Counted from the stretch's first letter, positions 1 to 9,704 are shown. The stretch is 64,000 nucleotides of DNA from Nannocystis pusilla (GCF_026626665.1 NZ_JAPNKE010000002.1:1861204-1925203); one strand, 5' to 3'. Notes: generated by a model not told the origin, from the letters alone. Program-made: numbers and translations.

Positions 1-1457
1 CTCTGGCTGACGTAGCTGAAGAACATCTTCAGCAGCTCGAGCTGCTTCGGCGCCGGCATGCTGCCGAGGTCGGCGATCACGTCCTTGGCGTCGGGCCCGA
101 TGTCCTTGTCGTCCTTGAGCTTGTCGAGGATCGCCCGGGCCGCGGCCACGCGCGGCTGCGGGTCGCCGCCGACGCCGGCGTCGAGCCAGCGCTGGACCGC
201 GAGCCGCCGCGCGACCTTGAGGACGCGCTCGTGGGCGAGGTGCGTGTTGTTGCGGCTGAACGCCAGCGGGTTGTTGATCTCGTGGGCGACGCCGGCGGTC
301 AACTGGCCGAGGCTGGCGAGCTTCTCGCCCTGGACGAGCTGCGCCTGGGTCTGCTTGAGCTCGACGAGGCTCTCGCGCAGGCCCTCGTAGAGCTGGTTGT
401 TCGTCAGCGAGATCGCGGTCTGGCTGGCCAGCGAGAGCGTCAGCTCGAGCGCGGCGTCGTCGTAGGGCAGGACGACGTTGTCGATGTCGGCGGCCGTCAG
501 CGTGGCGGTGCGCGAGATCTTGCGGTTGATGAGCTGGAGGACGCCGATGACCTGGTCGTCCTGGTTCTTCATCGGCAGCACGAGCATGCTGCGCGTGCGG
601 TAGCCGGTGCGCTGGTCGAAGGCGGGGTTGAAGCTGTACTCGGCCTTCGGATCGAGCAGGTAGGCGTCAGGGATGTTGACGGGCTCGCCGGTGACGGCGA
701 CGTAGCCGGCGAGGGTGCTCTTCGACACCGGGATGGTGAACTTGACCAGCTCGAGGTGCGGCAGCGAGTCGTTCTGCGAGTTGTTGAAGCGCAGCCGCCT
801 GGTGCCGCTGGCGTCCTTCTCGACGATGTAGAGCGAGCCGGCGTCGGAGCAGGTGAAGTCGCGGGCGGTGGTGAGGATGAAGTTGAGGAGCCGCTCCTGA
901 TCACGCTCGGTCGACAGGGCGATGCCGATCCGGTTGAGCTTGGTGATCTCGCCGGCGAGGCGGCGGCGCTCGGCCTCGAGGCCGAGCAGACGATCGTCGG
1001 CCGCGGCGTCGCGCAGGGCGGTGCGGATGGCGACGAGCAGCGCGGCCGCACCTGGCTCCGGGGACAGGATAGAGGAGAGCGCGTCGCCGAAGCGCTGCTG
1101 CAGGACCTCGGCCTTGGTGCCGGGCAGGAGGCTGATGATGCGGGTCGGACCGACGGGCTGCAGCTCGACGCGGCCGTCGTCGCAGAGGAGGTGCTCGTCG
1201 AGCAGCACGACGCACGGACGACTGGCTCGGCGCGTGGCGACCACGGTGCCGAGCTCGCGCGGCGCGACCGGCCGCAGCTCGCCGGCCGAGCGGCACGCGG
1301 CCGCGGTCGCAGAGCCGGCGAAGGCCGCCGAGCACAGCAGCAGCGGCGTCAACGGTTCGGGACGGGGCGATGGATCGGGTCCGGTCCCGGAGGGCCCGGC
1401 CGCGTCACCCGGGGTCGCGGTGCTGGCTGCGTCGTCGGCCTGCACAGTGTTCGCCAT
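1..1457 (-). CDS. GAF-domain sensor histidine kinase (3' end outside window)
   Basis: The reading frame starts at an ATG at 1457 and runs open to the left edge, giving about 485 residues and no stop. Residues about 190-350 look like a GAF domain, with a typical [18 protein letters not shown] stretch. A coiled linker precedes the phosphoacceptor H-box [17 protein letters not shown], whose His is near residue 392. The ATPase domain lies outside the window. No membrane segment is seen, so it is probably a soluble sensor kinase. Residues about 30-110 resemble a degenerate receiver-like fold but the similarity is weak. The stop of trpB lies 150 bp away on the same strand. The ligand is unknown. 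Confidence 0.88.
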   Translation of the reverse strand, partial: MANTVQADDAASTATPGDAAGPSGTGPDPSPRPEPLTPLLLCSAAFAGSATAAACRSAGELRPVAPRELGTVVATRRASRPCVVLLDEHLLCDDGRVELQPVGPTRIISLLPGTKAEVLQQRFGDALSSILSPEPGAAALLVAIRTALRDAAADDRLLGLEAERRRLAGEITKLNRIGIALSTERDQERLLNFILTTARDFTCSDAGSLYIVEKDASGTRRLRFNNSQNDSLPHLELVKFTIPVSKSTLAGYVAVTGEPVNIPDAYLLDPKAEYSFNPAFDQRTGYRTRSMLVLPMKNQDDQVIGVLQLINRKISRTATLTAADIDNVVLPYDDAALELTLSLASQTAISLTNNQLYEGLRESLVELKQTQAQLVQGEKLASLGQLTAGVAHEINNPLAFSRNNTHLAHERVLKVARRLAVQRWLDAGVGGDPQPRVAAARAILDKLKDDKDIGPDAKDVIADLGSMPAPKQLELLKMFFSYVSQ

Positions 1458-1607
1458 GGTCGGAGAAGCGGGGCGCAAAAACAAGAGTCACCGCAGCATC
1501 TGCACGCGGATGACGTCGACGCCGGAGACCTACATGCACCGCTCGCGACTCGAGGCGGCGCGGCCCTCGCCGCGTCGCCTCGACGTCTCCAGCGGACGAT
1601 ACCGCGC

Positions 1608-2978
1608 TCAGATCTTGACGTCGGGCAGCTCGGCCAGAGCCGCCTCGATCGCCGCCTGCGGGTAGGCGTAGTCGGTCAGCTCGCCGCGGAAGTAGGCGTC
1701 GTACGCCGTCATGTCGAAGTGGCCGTGGCCGCAGAGGTTGAACAGGATCACCGGCGAGGTGCCCTCTTCCTTGGCGCGGATGGCCTCGCGGATCACCTGG
1801 GCCACGGCGTGGCCGGCCTCGGGCGCCGGGACGATGCCCTCGGCGCGCAGGAAGGTGACCGCCGACTTGAACACCTCGAGCTGCGGCACCGAGTAGGCCT
1901 CGATCAACTTCTGGTCGAGCAGCTCGCTGATGACGCTGCCGACGCCGTGGTACCGCAGGCCGCCCGCGTGCACCGGCGGCGGGATGAACTTGGCCCCGAG
2001 CGTGTGCATCTTGACCATCGGCGCCATGCCGGCGGTGTCGCCGTAGTCGTAGGCGTAGACGCCGCGGGTGAGGGTCGGGCAGGCCGCGGGCTCGACCGCG
2101 ACGACCCGCACGTTGCGGCCGTGGACGATCTTGTCGCGCAGGTAGGGCACCGCGATGCCGGCGAAGTTGCTGCCGCCGCCGACGCAGCCGACGATGATGT
2201 CGGGGCTGTCGCCGGCGCGGTCGAGCTGCAGCATCGCCTCCTGGCCGATGATCGACTGATGCATCAGCACATGGTTCAGCACCGAGCCGAGCGCGTACTT
2301 GTACTTGCCGCCGCTCTTGGCCGCCATCTCGACGGCCTCGCTGATGGCGATGCCGAGGCTGCCGGTGCTGTCCGGATCCTGGGCGAGGATCGAGCGCCCG
2401 GCCTCGGTCCTGTCGCTCGGGCTGGCGGTGACGTTGGCCCCGAAGCTCTGGATGATCGCGCGCCGGTACGGCTTCTGGTGGAAGCTGACCTTCACCATGA
2501 AGACGTGGCACTCGAGGTTGAAGAAGTTGCAGGCCTGCGACAGGGCCGTGCCCCACTGACCCGCACCTGTCTCCGTGGTCAGGCCGGCGACGCCGGCCTG
2601 CTTGTTGTAGAACGCCTGCGGGATCGCGGTGTTGAGCTTGTGGCTGCCGCTCGGCGAGACGCCCTCGTACTTGTAGTAGATCTTCGCGGTGGTCCCGAGC
2701 GCCTTCTCCAGGCGCCGCGCCCGCATCAGCGGGGTGGGCCGCCACAGCTTGTAGATCTCGCGGACCTCCTCCGGGATGTCGATGAAGCGCTCGCGCGAGA
2801 CCTCCTGGCTGATGATCTCGGGCGGGAACAGCGGCAGCAGGTCGTCAGAGGTGACCGGGCTCTTGGTGCCTGGATGCAGGACCACGGGGAGCGGGCGCGG
2901 AAGATCGGCCTGGATGTTGTACCAACGTGTCGGAATTGCGCTCTGGGGGAGTTCAAAACGCGTCAGGGACTCGGTCAT
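1608..2978 (-). CDS. trpB: Tryptophan synthase beta chain, TrpB2 type
   Basis: A 456-residue PLP enzyme that condenses indole (or a related acceptor) with serine to make tryptophan. The PLP lysine is K114 in GSHKLNT. The phosphate-binding loop CVGGGSNFAG and the conserved TETGAGQWG are present. The longer N-terminus and overall length fit the TrpB2 subfamily, which often occurs without TrpA. No trpA or other trp gene is adjacent, so it may be a stand-alone indole-salvage enzyme or serine deaminase-like enzyme. GGAG lies about 8 nt upstream of the ATG. A 362-bp upstream gap leaves room for its own promoter. Confidence 0.95.
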   Translation of the reverse strand: MTESLTRFELPQSAIPTRWYNIQADLPRPLPVVLHPGTKSPVTSDDLLPLFPPEIISQEVSRERFIDIPEEVREIYKLWRPTPLMRARRLEKALGTTAKIYYKYEGVSPSGSHKLNTAIPQAFYNKQAGVAGLTTETGAGQWGTALSQACNFFNLECHVFMVKVSFHQKPYRRAIIQSFGANVTASPSDRTEAGRSILAQDPDSTGSLGIAISEAVEMAAKSGGKYKYALGSVLNHVLMHQSIIGQEAMLQLDRAGDSPDIIVGCVGGGSNFAGIAVPYLRDKIVHGRNVRVVAVEPAACPTLTRGVYAYDYGDTAGMAPMVKMHTLGAKFIPPPVHAGGLRYHGVGSVISELLDQKLIEAYSVPQLEVFKSAVTFLRAEGIVPAPEAGHAVAQVIREAIRAKEEGTSPVILFNLCGHGHFDMTAYDAYFRGELTDYAYPQAAIEAALAELPDVKI

Positions 2979-3340
2979 TCGCGGCGCTCCAGTCTCGCTC
3001 GCCCTTTATATCGCGAGGCGACGCTGCGACAAAGGCCCGCGGGTCGGTCTCGGTCCAGGCTTTTGTCGTCCGTCGGACTGCGGCCAAGGCCCCACTTCGG
3101 CGAGGACCGCCAAGGCCGCTGCCGGGCTGTTCTTTCGGCCATACGCCGCGATCTCGCGGGGCGCGCCGGCCGCTGCGCCCCGCGCCAGCGCGCATGCGCG
3201 TGGACGCGCCCGCGGGCCAAAGCCCCGCTGCGCGGCGATTCGTGGCGCTTCGCACCCCCGTCGCGGCGATCCGAGGTCGACCTCACGAGCCGACGCGCGT
3301 GGAGTCACGAGCCGCGGCGCGACGCGGACACTTGTGACGC
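2979..3340. other. Non-coding gap upstream of trpB
   Basis: These 362 bp separate the symporter stop from the trpB start, both on the minus strand. I see no conserved reading frame, tRNA or recognisable leader. An A/T-rich patch (ctttatat near 3004) next to trpB could be part of its promoter. Nothing else stands out. Confidence 0.4.
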
Positions 3341-5098
3341 TCAGCGCCGCCGTGCCGCGCGTACACGCGCGAAGTAGCCGCGGTAGGCCCGCATCGTCTC
3401 GCCCGCGAACAGCAGCGTGATCGGGATGTTGACCCACAACATCACGCCGGTGCCGACCGAGGACAAGTTGTCGAGCTCCGCCTCGGTGCTGATCCAGCCT
3501 GCGCAGGCGAGCAGGATGCTCAGGCAATAGACGATCTTGAACGGGACGATCGAGCGGCGCCCGGCCATGTAGACCATGCCCTGCTCGCCGTAGTAGGCGT
3601 ACGAGATCATCGTCGACACCGCGAACAGCCACGAGGCGACCGCCACCAGCCACTTCCCGAGGCCGGGGGCCACGCGATCGAAGGCGTGGCTGGTCAGCGC
3701 GGCGCCGACGTAGTCCTTGTAGACGTCGAGGCTCGCGAGCGCAGGCGCGCTGGCGAGCGGGGCGTCCGGCGACCCCACCGGCTTCCAGTCGACATAGAGG
3801 CGATCTCCCGCGTCGACGACCTCGCCGTTGAGCCGCTGCAGGTCGCCGCCGGTCGACGGATCGATCGCACCGTAGCGCGCGAGCATGAACACGGCGTCCC
3901 CGGGCCGCCACGGGGTGCCGGTGATCGCCAGCGCCTGCGCATGTTTCTCGGGCAATGGCGTATCGGACAGGTCCCAACAGCCAGGTTCGATCTGCACCGC
4001 GGCCGGCGGCTCGCGCAGGGCGGTCTCGCCGTCGCGGCACCAGGCGCCGCTGGCCAGCACGACCAGCGAGGTGAGGGTGCAGACGACGAGGGTGTCGATG
4101 AACGGCTCGAGGCCGGCGACCACGCCCTCGCGCACCGGCTCGTCGGTCTTGGCGGCGCTGTGGGCGATCGGCGAGGTGCCCTGGCCAGCCTCGCTCGAGA
4201 ACAGGGCCCGCTTCATGCCCCACACGAAGGCCGCGCCCGAGGTGCCGCCGACGAAGGCGCCGGCGGCCTCGGCCGGCGAGAAGGCCGAGGCGACGATGAG
4301 CCGCAGCATCGCCGGGATGTCGGCGACGTGGACGGCGAGCACGTACAGCGCGGAGGCCAGGTAGAGGAAGCACATCGCCGGGACCAGCGCGCCGGCGACG
4401 GCGCCGATCCGCTTGATCCCGCCGAGGATGACGGCGCCGACCAGCGCGGCGAGGACGAGGCCGACGACCTGCTGCGGCACGCCGAAGCTCTCCTCGGTGA
4501 CGACGCCGACGTTCCACGCCTGGAACATGTTGCCGCCGGTGATCGTGCTGATGAGCAGGGTGATGCAGAACAGCACGCCGAGGACGCGACCCAGGCGCTG
4601 CAGCCTGGGGCTGCGCCGGGCGAGGCCGTCGTCGGCGACCCACATCGGCCCGCCGCTCGGCTCGTCCGGCTTGTCGGTGCGCCGGTACAGCATCGACAGG
4701 GTGACCTCGGTGGTCTTGAGCGCCATGCCGGCGAGGCCGACCATCCACATCCAGAACACCGCGCCCGGGCCCCCGAGCGCGATGGCGACGGCGACGCCGC
4801 CGATGTTGCCGAGCCCGACGGTGGCCGACAGCGCGGCCGACAGCGCCTGAAAGTGACTGATGGCCCCGGGCGAGTCGGCCTTGTCGTAGTCGCCGCGGAT
4901 GATCTTCACGCCGTGGGTGAGGGCGTGGTACTGGCAGAAGCCGCTCCACACGGTGAAGAGGAGGCCGGTGGCCATCACGATGTAGAGCACGCTGTCGTGC
5001 CACAACACCGCGTTGATGGCCGTCAGCCAGTCGTTGATGGCGATCCGCAAGGTCTCCACGAGCGAACGAGGGCCGCATGATGGCGGCCCGGCCCGCAC
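3341..5098 (-). CDS. Alanine/glycine:cation symporter family protein (AGCS)
   Basis: A 585-residue inner-membrane Na+:alanine-type symporter. The family signature GLGNIGGVAVAIALGGPGAV lies near residue 95, followed by further hydrophobic helices, and a second family-like block reads GTSPIAHSAAKT with EPFIDT. An insertion of about 100 polar residues (roughly 350-455, containing PLPEKHAQAL and DVYKDYVGAAL) between late helices is longer than usual and probably extramembrane. The frame opens with a GTG at 5098; a GTG at 5059 just before ETLRIAINDWL is equally possible. The specific substrate cannot be read from sequence. Confidence 0.93.
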   Translation of the reverse strand: MRAGPPSCGPRSLVETLRIAINDWLTAINAVLWHDSVLYIVMATGLLFTVWSGFCQYHALTHGVKIIRGDYDKADSPGAISHFQALSAALSATVGLGNIGGVAVAIALGGPGAVFWMWMVGLAGMALKTTEVTLSMLYRRTDKPDEPSGGPMWVADDGLARRSPRLQRLGRVLGVLFCITLLISTITGGNMFQAWNVGVVTEESFGVPQQVVGLVLAALVGAVILGGIKRIGAVAGALVPAMCFLYLASALYVLAVHVADIPAMLRLIVASAFSPAEAAGAFVGGTSGAAFVWGMKRALFSSEAGQGTSPIAHSAAKTDEPVREGVVAGLEPFIDTLVVCTLTSLVVLASGAWCRDGETALREPPAAVQIEPGCWDLSDTPLPEKHAQALAITGTPWRPGDAVFMLARYGAIDPSTGGDLQRLNGEVVDAGDRLYVDWKPVGSPDAPLASAPALASLDVYKDYVGAALTSHAFDRVAPGLGKWLVAVASWLFAVSTMISYAYYGEQGMVYMAGRRSIVPFKIVYCLSILLACAGWISTEAELDNLSSVGTGVMLWVNIPITLLFAGETMRAYRGYFARVRAARRR

Positions 5099-5160
5099 GG
5101 CGCAATGACCCGCGCGGCCGGCCGGCCTTTATTAAAGTAAGGAGTGGAGGCGGGGCGGCT

Positions 5161-6183
5161 CTAGCCGGCGGGCGCGGGCGCGGCGGAGGGGCCTGCAGCG
5201 CTGGCGGGAGGCGGCGCGGCGGGCGGCGGGCTCGCGGCAGGCGGGCCGGCCGCCGCGGCGGACTGGCCGGCGGCGAGGGGCTGCGGCGGGCCTGGAGTCG
5301 CGGCGGGCGTCGTGGGCGGGTGGGAGTCTGCGGGCGCGGGCTTGCCGAGGCGCGGGGCGTCAGGACGGATCCCCGGCGGCACCTCGACGCGCTCGCCGAC
5401 GGTGATAAGGCTGGCGTAGCGCAGCAGGCTGACCTTCACCAGCAGGTCGGAGAAGGCCCACTCGGTCTCGAAGTTGGTGGCGGCGGGGATGTCGATCGCA
5501 CCGTTCGCGTCGGGCTGCGGCAGCGCGCGCGCGGGGACTCTGGTGGGCGGGCCGTAGACGCGGGTGTAGTGGGCGACCGCGTCCTGGTAGTCGGCGAGCG
5601 CGGGGACGGCGTCCTTGGCGGTGCGCTGGTACGAGACGTGGCGCAGCGGGTGCTCGGCGCTGTCGAACACGAACAGCAGGCGGCCCTCGGAGGGCGGCCG
5701 CGGGCGATCGGTGAGTTGCACGCTGCGGGTCTTGGGGCAGCTGAAGCGGACCTGCGGGTTGGCCTCGCGCTTGCTCTTGCGATCGAGCCACGAGGCGGCG
5801 GTGACGGCGTCCTCGCCGCGGGCGCGGGCCTCTTCGATGCGCTTGCGCTCGGCCTTGCGGCGACCCTCCATGCTGGCGCGGATCGAGGTGTCGCCGCAGG
5901 TGAGGCCGAGGCGCGCGACCAGGGCCTCGGCGTCGCCGACGCGGTGGAGGCCGACCTCGGCGTGCATGGCCGCGGTGACGGGCGCGCGCGGGCCGGGCTT
6001 GGGATCCTTGAATTCGAAGCGCCACTCCGGATCTTTGCGTCCGAACAGCCCGGCGAGCCCGGAGCCGGACGGCGCAGCGGCGGGCGCGACGACGGGCGCA
6101 GGCGCGGGCGCTGCTTCGTCGGCCCCGCAAGCGGCGAGGCCGAGGAGGCCGGCGAGGGCGGTGATGCGCGAGGAGCTGACCAT
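5161..6183 (-). CDS. Hypothetical lipoprotein, Pro/Ala-rich tail
   Basis: A 340-residue protein starting at ATG 6183 with a lipoprotein signal (SRITALAGLLGLAAC; lipid-modified Cys near residue 19). A Pro/Ala linker follows, then a mixed domain containing LTCGDTSIRASMEGRRKAE and FVFDSAEHPLRHVSYQR. The last 70 residues are almost entirely Pro, Ala and Gly. I recognise no family. The frame could be extended upstream, but only the 6183 start gives a signal peptide. A gacagg motif related to the window-wide repeat lies immediately upstream. Confidence 0.72.
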   Translation of the reverse strand: MVSSSRITALAGLLGLAACGADEAAPAPAPVVAPAAAPSGSGLAGLFGRKDPEWRFEFKDPKPGPRAPVTAAMHAEVGLHRVGDAEALVARLGLTCGDTSIRASMEGRRKAERKRIEEARARGEDAVTAASWLDRKSKREANPQVRFSCPKTRSVQLTDRPRPPSEGRLLFVFDSAEHPLRHVSYQRTAKDAVPALADYQDAVAHYTRVYGPPTRVPARALPQPDANGAIDIPAATNFETEWAFSDLLVKVSLLRYASLITVGERVEVPPGIRPDAPRLGKPAPADSHPPTTPAATPGPPQPLAAGQSAAAAGPPAASPPPAAPPPASAAGPSAAPAPAG

Positions 6184-6272
6184 CGGGACAGGTCGGGGCT
6201 GCGGGAGCGGATGAACTTCGGGACAGGTCGGGAGGCGCGGCGGCGGAGAGCGAGCAGAGGAGGCCGCGGAGA

Positions 6273-6758
6273 TCAGGGGCGGCCGAGCCGGACGCGGGCG
6301 CCGGCGATGGCCTGGCGCAGCTCGGGATCGACGACGTCGGAGAGGGCGCGGCTGGTGGCCTCGCTGGGCTCGGCGGTCATGGTCGGCGGGCCCAGCGCGA
6401 CAGCGGTCCGCGCGGGGGTGCGCGGCGCGGGCGGGGGGACGGCGCCGAGGCGGAAGCGCAGGCCGGCGAGGCGGGCCTCGGGAGCGAGCTGCTGGAGCTT
6501 GTGGAGCAGGTCGTCCCGCGAGTACATCAGTTCGTGGTGGTACTGACTGTCCTCGACCACGACGATGACCTCGTCCTTCATGACCGCGAGCGGGTAGGCG
6601 CGCCCGCGCAGCCAGGGCATGTTCAGCCGCTCCCACGCGGCGCGCACGTGGACGAGCCGGACCATGTGGTCGGGGACGATCGTCTTGACCAACTTCCACA
6701 CGGCGTCGGCGAGCGGCTGGGGACCGCGGGCGAACGAGCGGCGAGGACGGCGGGCCAT
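6273..6758 (-). CDS. DUF721 (DciA-like) protein
   Basis: About 161 residues from ATG 6758 (MARRPRRSFARG). The N-terminal half matches the DUF721 pattern: PLADAVWKLVKTIVPDH, then AAWERLNMPWLRGRAYPL and VIVVVEDSQYHHELMYSRDDLLHKL. In other bacteria DciA loads replicative helicase. The C-terminal 60 residues are a low-complexity Pro/Ala tail. A GTG at 6776 would overlap the divergent gene at 6768, so the ATG is preferred. The function is inferred from the family only. Confidence 0.8.
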   Translation of the reverse strand: MARRPRRSFARGPQPLADAVWKLVKTIVPDHMVRLVHVRAAWERLNMPWLRGRAYPLAVMKDEVIVVVEDSQYHHELMYSRDDLLHKLQQLAPEARLAGLRFRLGAVPPPAPRTPARTAVALGPPTMTAEPSEATSRALSDVVDPELRQAIAGARVRLGRP

Positions 6759-6767
6759 CGCCGTCGA

Positions 6768-7154
6768 GTGTGCCACAGCGCGCTGGCGTGGGCGGCGGCG
6801 CTCCTCACGCTGGGGTGCGCGGCCCGGTCCGGCTGGGAGCGGACCGAGGCGCGGGCCTGCCGCCCGGCCGATCCGCCGCGGATCTGCGTGCGCGCCGAGC
6901 CCGACCGGGCCCTGGTGGTCCGCGCCGGCGGCACCGCGCTGGTGCCCGGGGAGTGCGCGGCGTCACCCCGCCGCCGCGGCGGCCCGCTCCGGGTGACCGC
7001 CGAGGACGGCCGCACCGGCGCGATCGACTCCCGCTGGCTGCGGACGCGCCGCGGCGCGACGACCCGGATCACCGCGACGCCGGCGGCGAAGCCGAAGGTG
7101 CTCGCCCGCGACCGCTGCACGGGACAGGTCGAAACGGACATGCCCGAAGAGTAA
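6768..7154 (+). CDS. Small lipoprotein of unknown function
   Basis: 128 residues from GTG 6768 with a clear lipoprotein signal, VCHSALAWAAALLTLGC. The mature part is short, basic and Cys-containing, with DPPRICVRAEPDRALVVRAGG. It is divergent from the DUF721 gene, 9 bp from its ATG. The last 11 codons (TGQVETDMPEE) are encoded by the first units of a 14-bp palindromic repeat array, and the stop lies inside the array, so the repeat forms the C-terminus. No family recognised. Confidence 0.6.
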   Translation: MCHSALAWAAALLTLGCAARSGWERTEARACRPADPPRICVRAEPDRALVVRAGGTALVPGECAASPRRRGGPLRVTAEDGRTGAIDSRWLRTRRGATTRITATPAAKPKVLARDRCTGQVETDMPEE

Positions 7155-7191
7155 TGGCCGCGGGGACATGGCCGAAAGGCCATGCTCGTGC
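7122..7191. repeat. 14-bp palindromic array, 5 units
   Basis: Cores at 7125 (CAGG), 7139 (CATG), 7153 (AATG), 7167 (CATG) and 7181 (CATG), exactly 14 bp apart. The last two units form the stem CATGGCC / GGCCATG around a GAAA loop, with stem bases differing from consensus yet still paired. The array overlaps the 3' end of the small lipoprotein gene and lies in a convergent gap. Confidence 0.85.
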
Positions 7192-7309
7192 GGACCGGGC
7201 CCGCGACCGAGCGCTGGCTGGGACGCGGCCGTCGCCGGGGGCGAGGCTGCGCGGCCGGGGCTCCCCGGGGGCGAGGATGTCCCCGGGGACAGGTCTACGC
7301 CGCGGCGGC

Positions 7310-8179
7310 TCAGAGGCCGGGCAGGGCGGCCTGGTAGGCGTTGCGCAGCTTGTTCGTCAGCGGGCCCTCGGCGCCGTCGCCGACCGGGAAACCGTCGAGG
7401 GTGGTGACGGCGACGGGGCCGCGCACGGAGGAGGTCAGGAACACCTCCTCGGCGGCGCGCAGGTCGAACGGGTGGAGCGACGACTCGTGGGCGGGGACCG
7501 CCAGGTCGCCGGCGAGCTTCAGCACGGCGGCGCGGGTGATGCCGGGCAGGATGCCGTCGGAGATCGGCGGGGTGAACAGGACGCCGCCGATGACCGCGAA
7601 CACGTTGCTGGTGGCGCCCTCGGCGACGAGGCCGGCGGGGTTGATGAGGACCGCCTCGTCGTCGCCGGCGGCCAGCGCCTGGCGCAGCCCCTGGATGTTC
7701 GGCAAGTAGTTCGAGGTCTTGAACGCCGGGTCGAGCGCGCTGGCGGGGGCGCGCGTGACGTCGACGATCCGGGCCCGCAGGCCGCGGACGTAGCCGGCCT
7801 CGTCGGGCAGCTCCAGCGGGATCGCCAGCACCGCCAGGGTCGGCGTGAGCGCCTTGCGCGGGTCGAGCATCAGCGGCGCGACGCCGCGGGTGACGACGAT
7901 CCGCACCAGGCTGTCGGCGTTGCCGGTGTCGCCGTGGGTGAGGTCGACGAACGCGCGCAGCTCGTCGTCGGACCACGGGAGGTCGAGGCCGATGCCGGCG
8001 GCGCTGCGGCGCAGGCGGGTCGTGTGGGCCTCCCACGCGACCGGACGGCCGGCGGCGGTCCGCAGGGTCTCGAACACGGCGTCGCCGAACAGAAACCCGC
8101 GGTCGAGCACGGGCACGGCCGCCTCGGCGGGGTCGAGGGGGCGGCCGATGGTGGACAGGTAGACGCGGGATGCGGACAT
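7310..8179 (-). CDS. Class IV PLP aminotransferase (branched-chain aminotransferase / aminodeoxychorismate lyase family)
   Basis: A 289-residue fold-type IV PLP enzyme. The PLP lysine is K154 in FKTSNYLPN; AEGATSNVFAV and EEVFLTSSVRG are the family cofactor-binding blocks. VLDRGFLFGDAVFETLR near residue 24 is the classic N-terminal motif. The length fits branched-chain aminotransferase (IlvE), D-amino-acid aminotransferase and aminodeoxychorismate lyase (PabC), and I cannot choose between them from sequence alone. The start codon at 8179 coincides with the first unit of a palindromic repeat array. Confidence 0.9.
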   Translation of the reverse strand: MSASRVYLSTIGRPLDPAEAAVPVLDRGFLFGDAVFETLRTAAGRPVAWEAHTTRLRRSAAGIGLDLPWSDDELRAFVDLTHGDTGNADSLVRIVVTRGVAPLMLDPRKALTPTLAVLAIPLELPDEAGYVRGLRARIVDVTRAPASALDPAFKTSNYLPNIQGLRQALAAGDDEAVLINPAGLVAEGATSNVFAVIGGVLFTPPISDGILPGITRAAVLKLAGDLAVPAHESSLHPFDLRAAEEVFLTSSVRGPVAVTTLDGFPVGDGAEGPLTNKLRNAYQAALPGL

Positions 8180-8251
8180 AAAGCTCAGAACATGTCGGAT
8201 GGGACAGGGTGGATGAGACAGGGTGAAACGGGCATGTCCTTCAGGACCGGC
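8175..8251. repeat. 14-bp palindromic array, 6 units
   Basis: Cores at 8178 (CATA), 8192 (CATG), 8206 (CAGG), 8220 (CAGG), 8234 (CATG) and 8248 (degenerate), all 14 bp apart. Spacers read GATG, GATG, AAAC and TTCA. It spans the aminotransferase start codon and the 3' end of the mannosyltransferase gene. Confidence 0.85.
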
Positions 8252-8976
8252 CCAGAAAGCGGAGGCGGAGGCACAGGCCGACGGCCTCGAGGGCGATCGC
8301 GGGCGTCATCTTCGACGCGCCGCGCTCGCGGTCGGGGAACACGATCGGCAGCTCGCGCGCGCCTGCCGGCGCGCACGAGGCGGTACTTCATCTCGATCTG
8401 GAAGCCGTAGCCGCTGGCGGCCACGGCGGCGCGATCGAGGGCGACCAGCGCCGCGCGGCCGTAGCAGACGAAGCCGGCCGTCGGGTCGCGCAGGCCGAGG
8501 CCGAGGAGCGCGCGGGCGTAGAGGCCGCCGCCGCGCGACAGCAGGCGCCGCCCGAGGCTCCATCCGCGGGTGCCGCCGCCGCTCACGTAGCGCGAGCCGA
8601 TCGCAAAGTCGGCGCCGCCCTCGCCGACGGCGGCGAGCAGACCCGGGAGGTAGGCCGGGTCGTGCGAGAAGTCGGCGTCCATGGTGATGATGTGGGTGAA
8701 CTCGTGCGGGTGCTTCAGGGCCCAGTCGATGCCCGCGAGGTACGCGCGACCGAGGCCCTCCTTGGCGGCGCGGTGGAGGACGTGGACGCGGGCGTCGGCC
8801 GCGGCGAGGCCGTCGGCGAGCTCACCGGTGCCGTCGGGGCTGCCGTCGTCGATGATGAGCACGCGCGCGTCCGGCAGCGCGGCGAGGATCGCCGCGGTGA
8901 TCGGCTCGACGTTGTCCCGCTCGTTGTAGGTCGGGAGCAGGACGAGCGGGCGTGGGCGGCTGTCGGCGGCGCTCAT
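8241..8976 (-). CDS. Polyprenol/dolichol-phosphate mannosyltransferase-like GT2 enzyme (frameshifted)
   Basis: A family 2 glycosyltransferase of the DPM1 type, which moves mannose from GDP-mannose to a polyprenyl phosphate at the membrane. From ATG 8976 it reads PLVLLPTYNERDNVEPI, VLIIDDGSPDGTGELAD (DD motif), HIITMDADFSHDPAYLP (DAD metal site) and DPTAGFVCYGRAAL. After GYGFQIEMKYRLVRAG the frame is lost. One base shift within the GC run at about 8352-8366 restores a typical tail (RELPIVFPDRERGASKM) and a stop at 8241. Length is 3n+1, consistent with one extra or two missing bases. No C-terminal membrane domain. Confidence 0.87.
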
Positions 8977-9073
8977 GGTGGCAGGGCAGCCCGCGCAGAG
9001 TACCTCGCGCCGGCGCAGGGTTGCGAGGCCGCGCGCCGGACTGCTATGGTGTCGCCCGCCCGAGGTTGCCACG

Positions 9074-9696
9074 GTGCGACGGATCCGCTGCCATTACGCG
9101 TCCGGAGAGGCCTTCGCGGCGGCGCTGCGCGCGGCCGGGGACGAACAGGCGCTTCAGGTCTTCACGACCGAGCGCTTCGAGCCCGGCGAAGAGGTGCTCG
9201 CGGAGGTGTTCTTCACCGGAATGAACGGGAAGATGCTGATCCGCGCGATCGGCAAGAAATGGCACATGGCCCGCCCGCGCCTGCGCGTCCGCGCCGGGGG
9301 GTGCTCCGCTGCGCGGGGAGCGAGTGGCGCAAGCTGCAGTACCTCCGGGAGGTGGCCCTCGGGAGAGCGACGATGGCGCCGCGGCGCCGCCACCTGCGCC
9401 AGCCGGTCCTGGTCGAGATCCGGTGGCGCCGCAGCGACGCGAGTGACCTCGAGCCGGCGACGATCTCGGAGATCTCCGAGGCCGGCGCGCTGCTCCTGAC
9501 CGACGCGGGGCTCACGCTCGGCGAGGAGATCATCATCGAGATCACGACCCCCGGCGGGGCCCGACCGCTCGAGCTGACCTCGATCGTGCGCAACACCCGG
9601 CACCCCGAGGGGGGCGTCGGCGTCGAGTTCATGCGCCGTAACTCCGGCGGGCTGACGCGCATCCGCGAGGTCATCCGCCGATTGGTCGATCAGTGA
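9074..9696 (+). CDS. PilZ-domain protein, possibly two PilZ-like domains (frameshifted)
   Basis: Starts at GTG 9074 (RRIRCHYASGEAFAAAL). The first half carries PGEEVLAEVFFTG and resembles a PilZ-like beta domain. The second half is a clear PilZ domain with RRRHLRQPVLVEI, ISEISEAGALLL and GVGVEFM, expected to bind cyclic di-GMP. The two halves are in different frames; the shift lies at a G6 run at 9296-9301, and restoring one base gives a continuous protein (about 207 residues). Divergent from the glycosyltransferase, about 97 bp between starts. Probably a c-di-GMP effector; partner unknown. Confidence 0.82.
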
Positions 9697-9704
9697 GGCC
9701 GATG

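Noticed and set aside
231..3377. 1048-codon open frame on the plus strand
   Set aside because: It runs antisense to the histidine kinase and trpB, which have conserved motifs. Composition is typical of antisense frames in GC-rich DNA.
9296..9301. Phase variation at the G6 run of the PilZ gene
   Set aside because: Many other genes in the window, including essential ones, show similar single-base shifts without long homopolymers, so a general sequence-error explanation is better.
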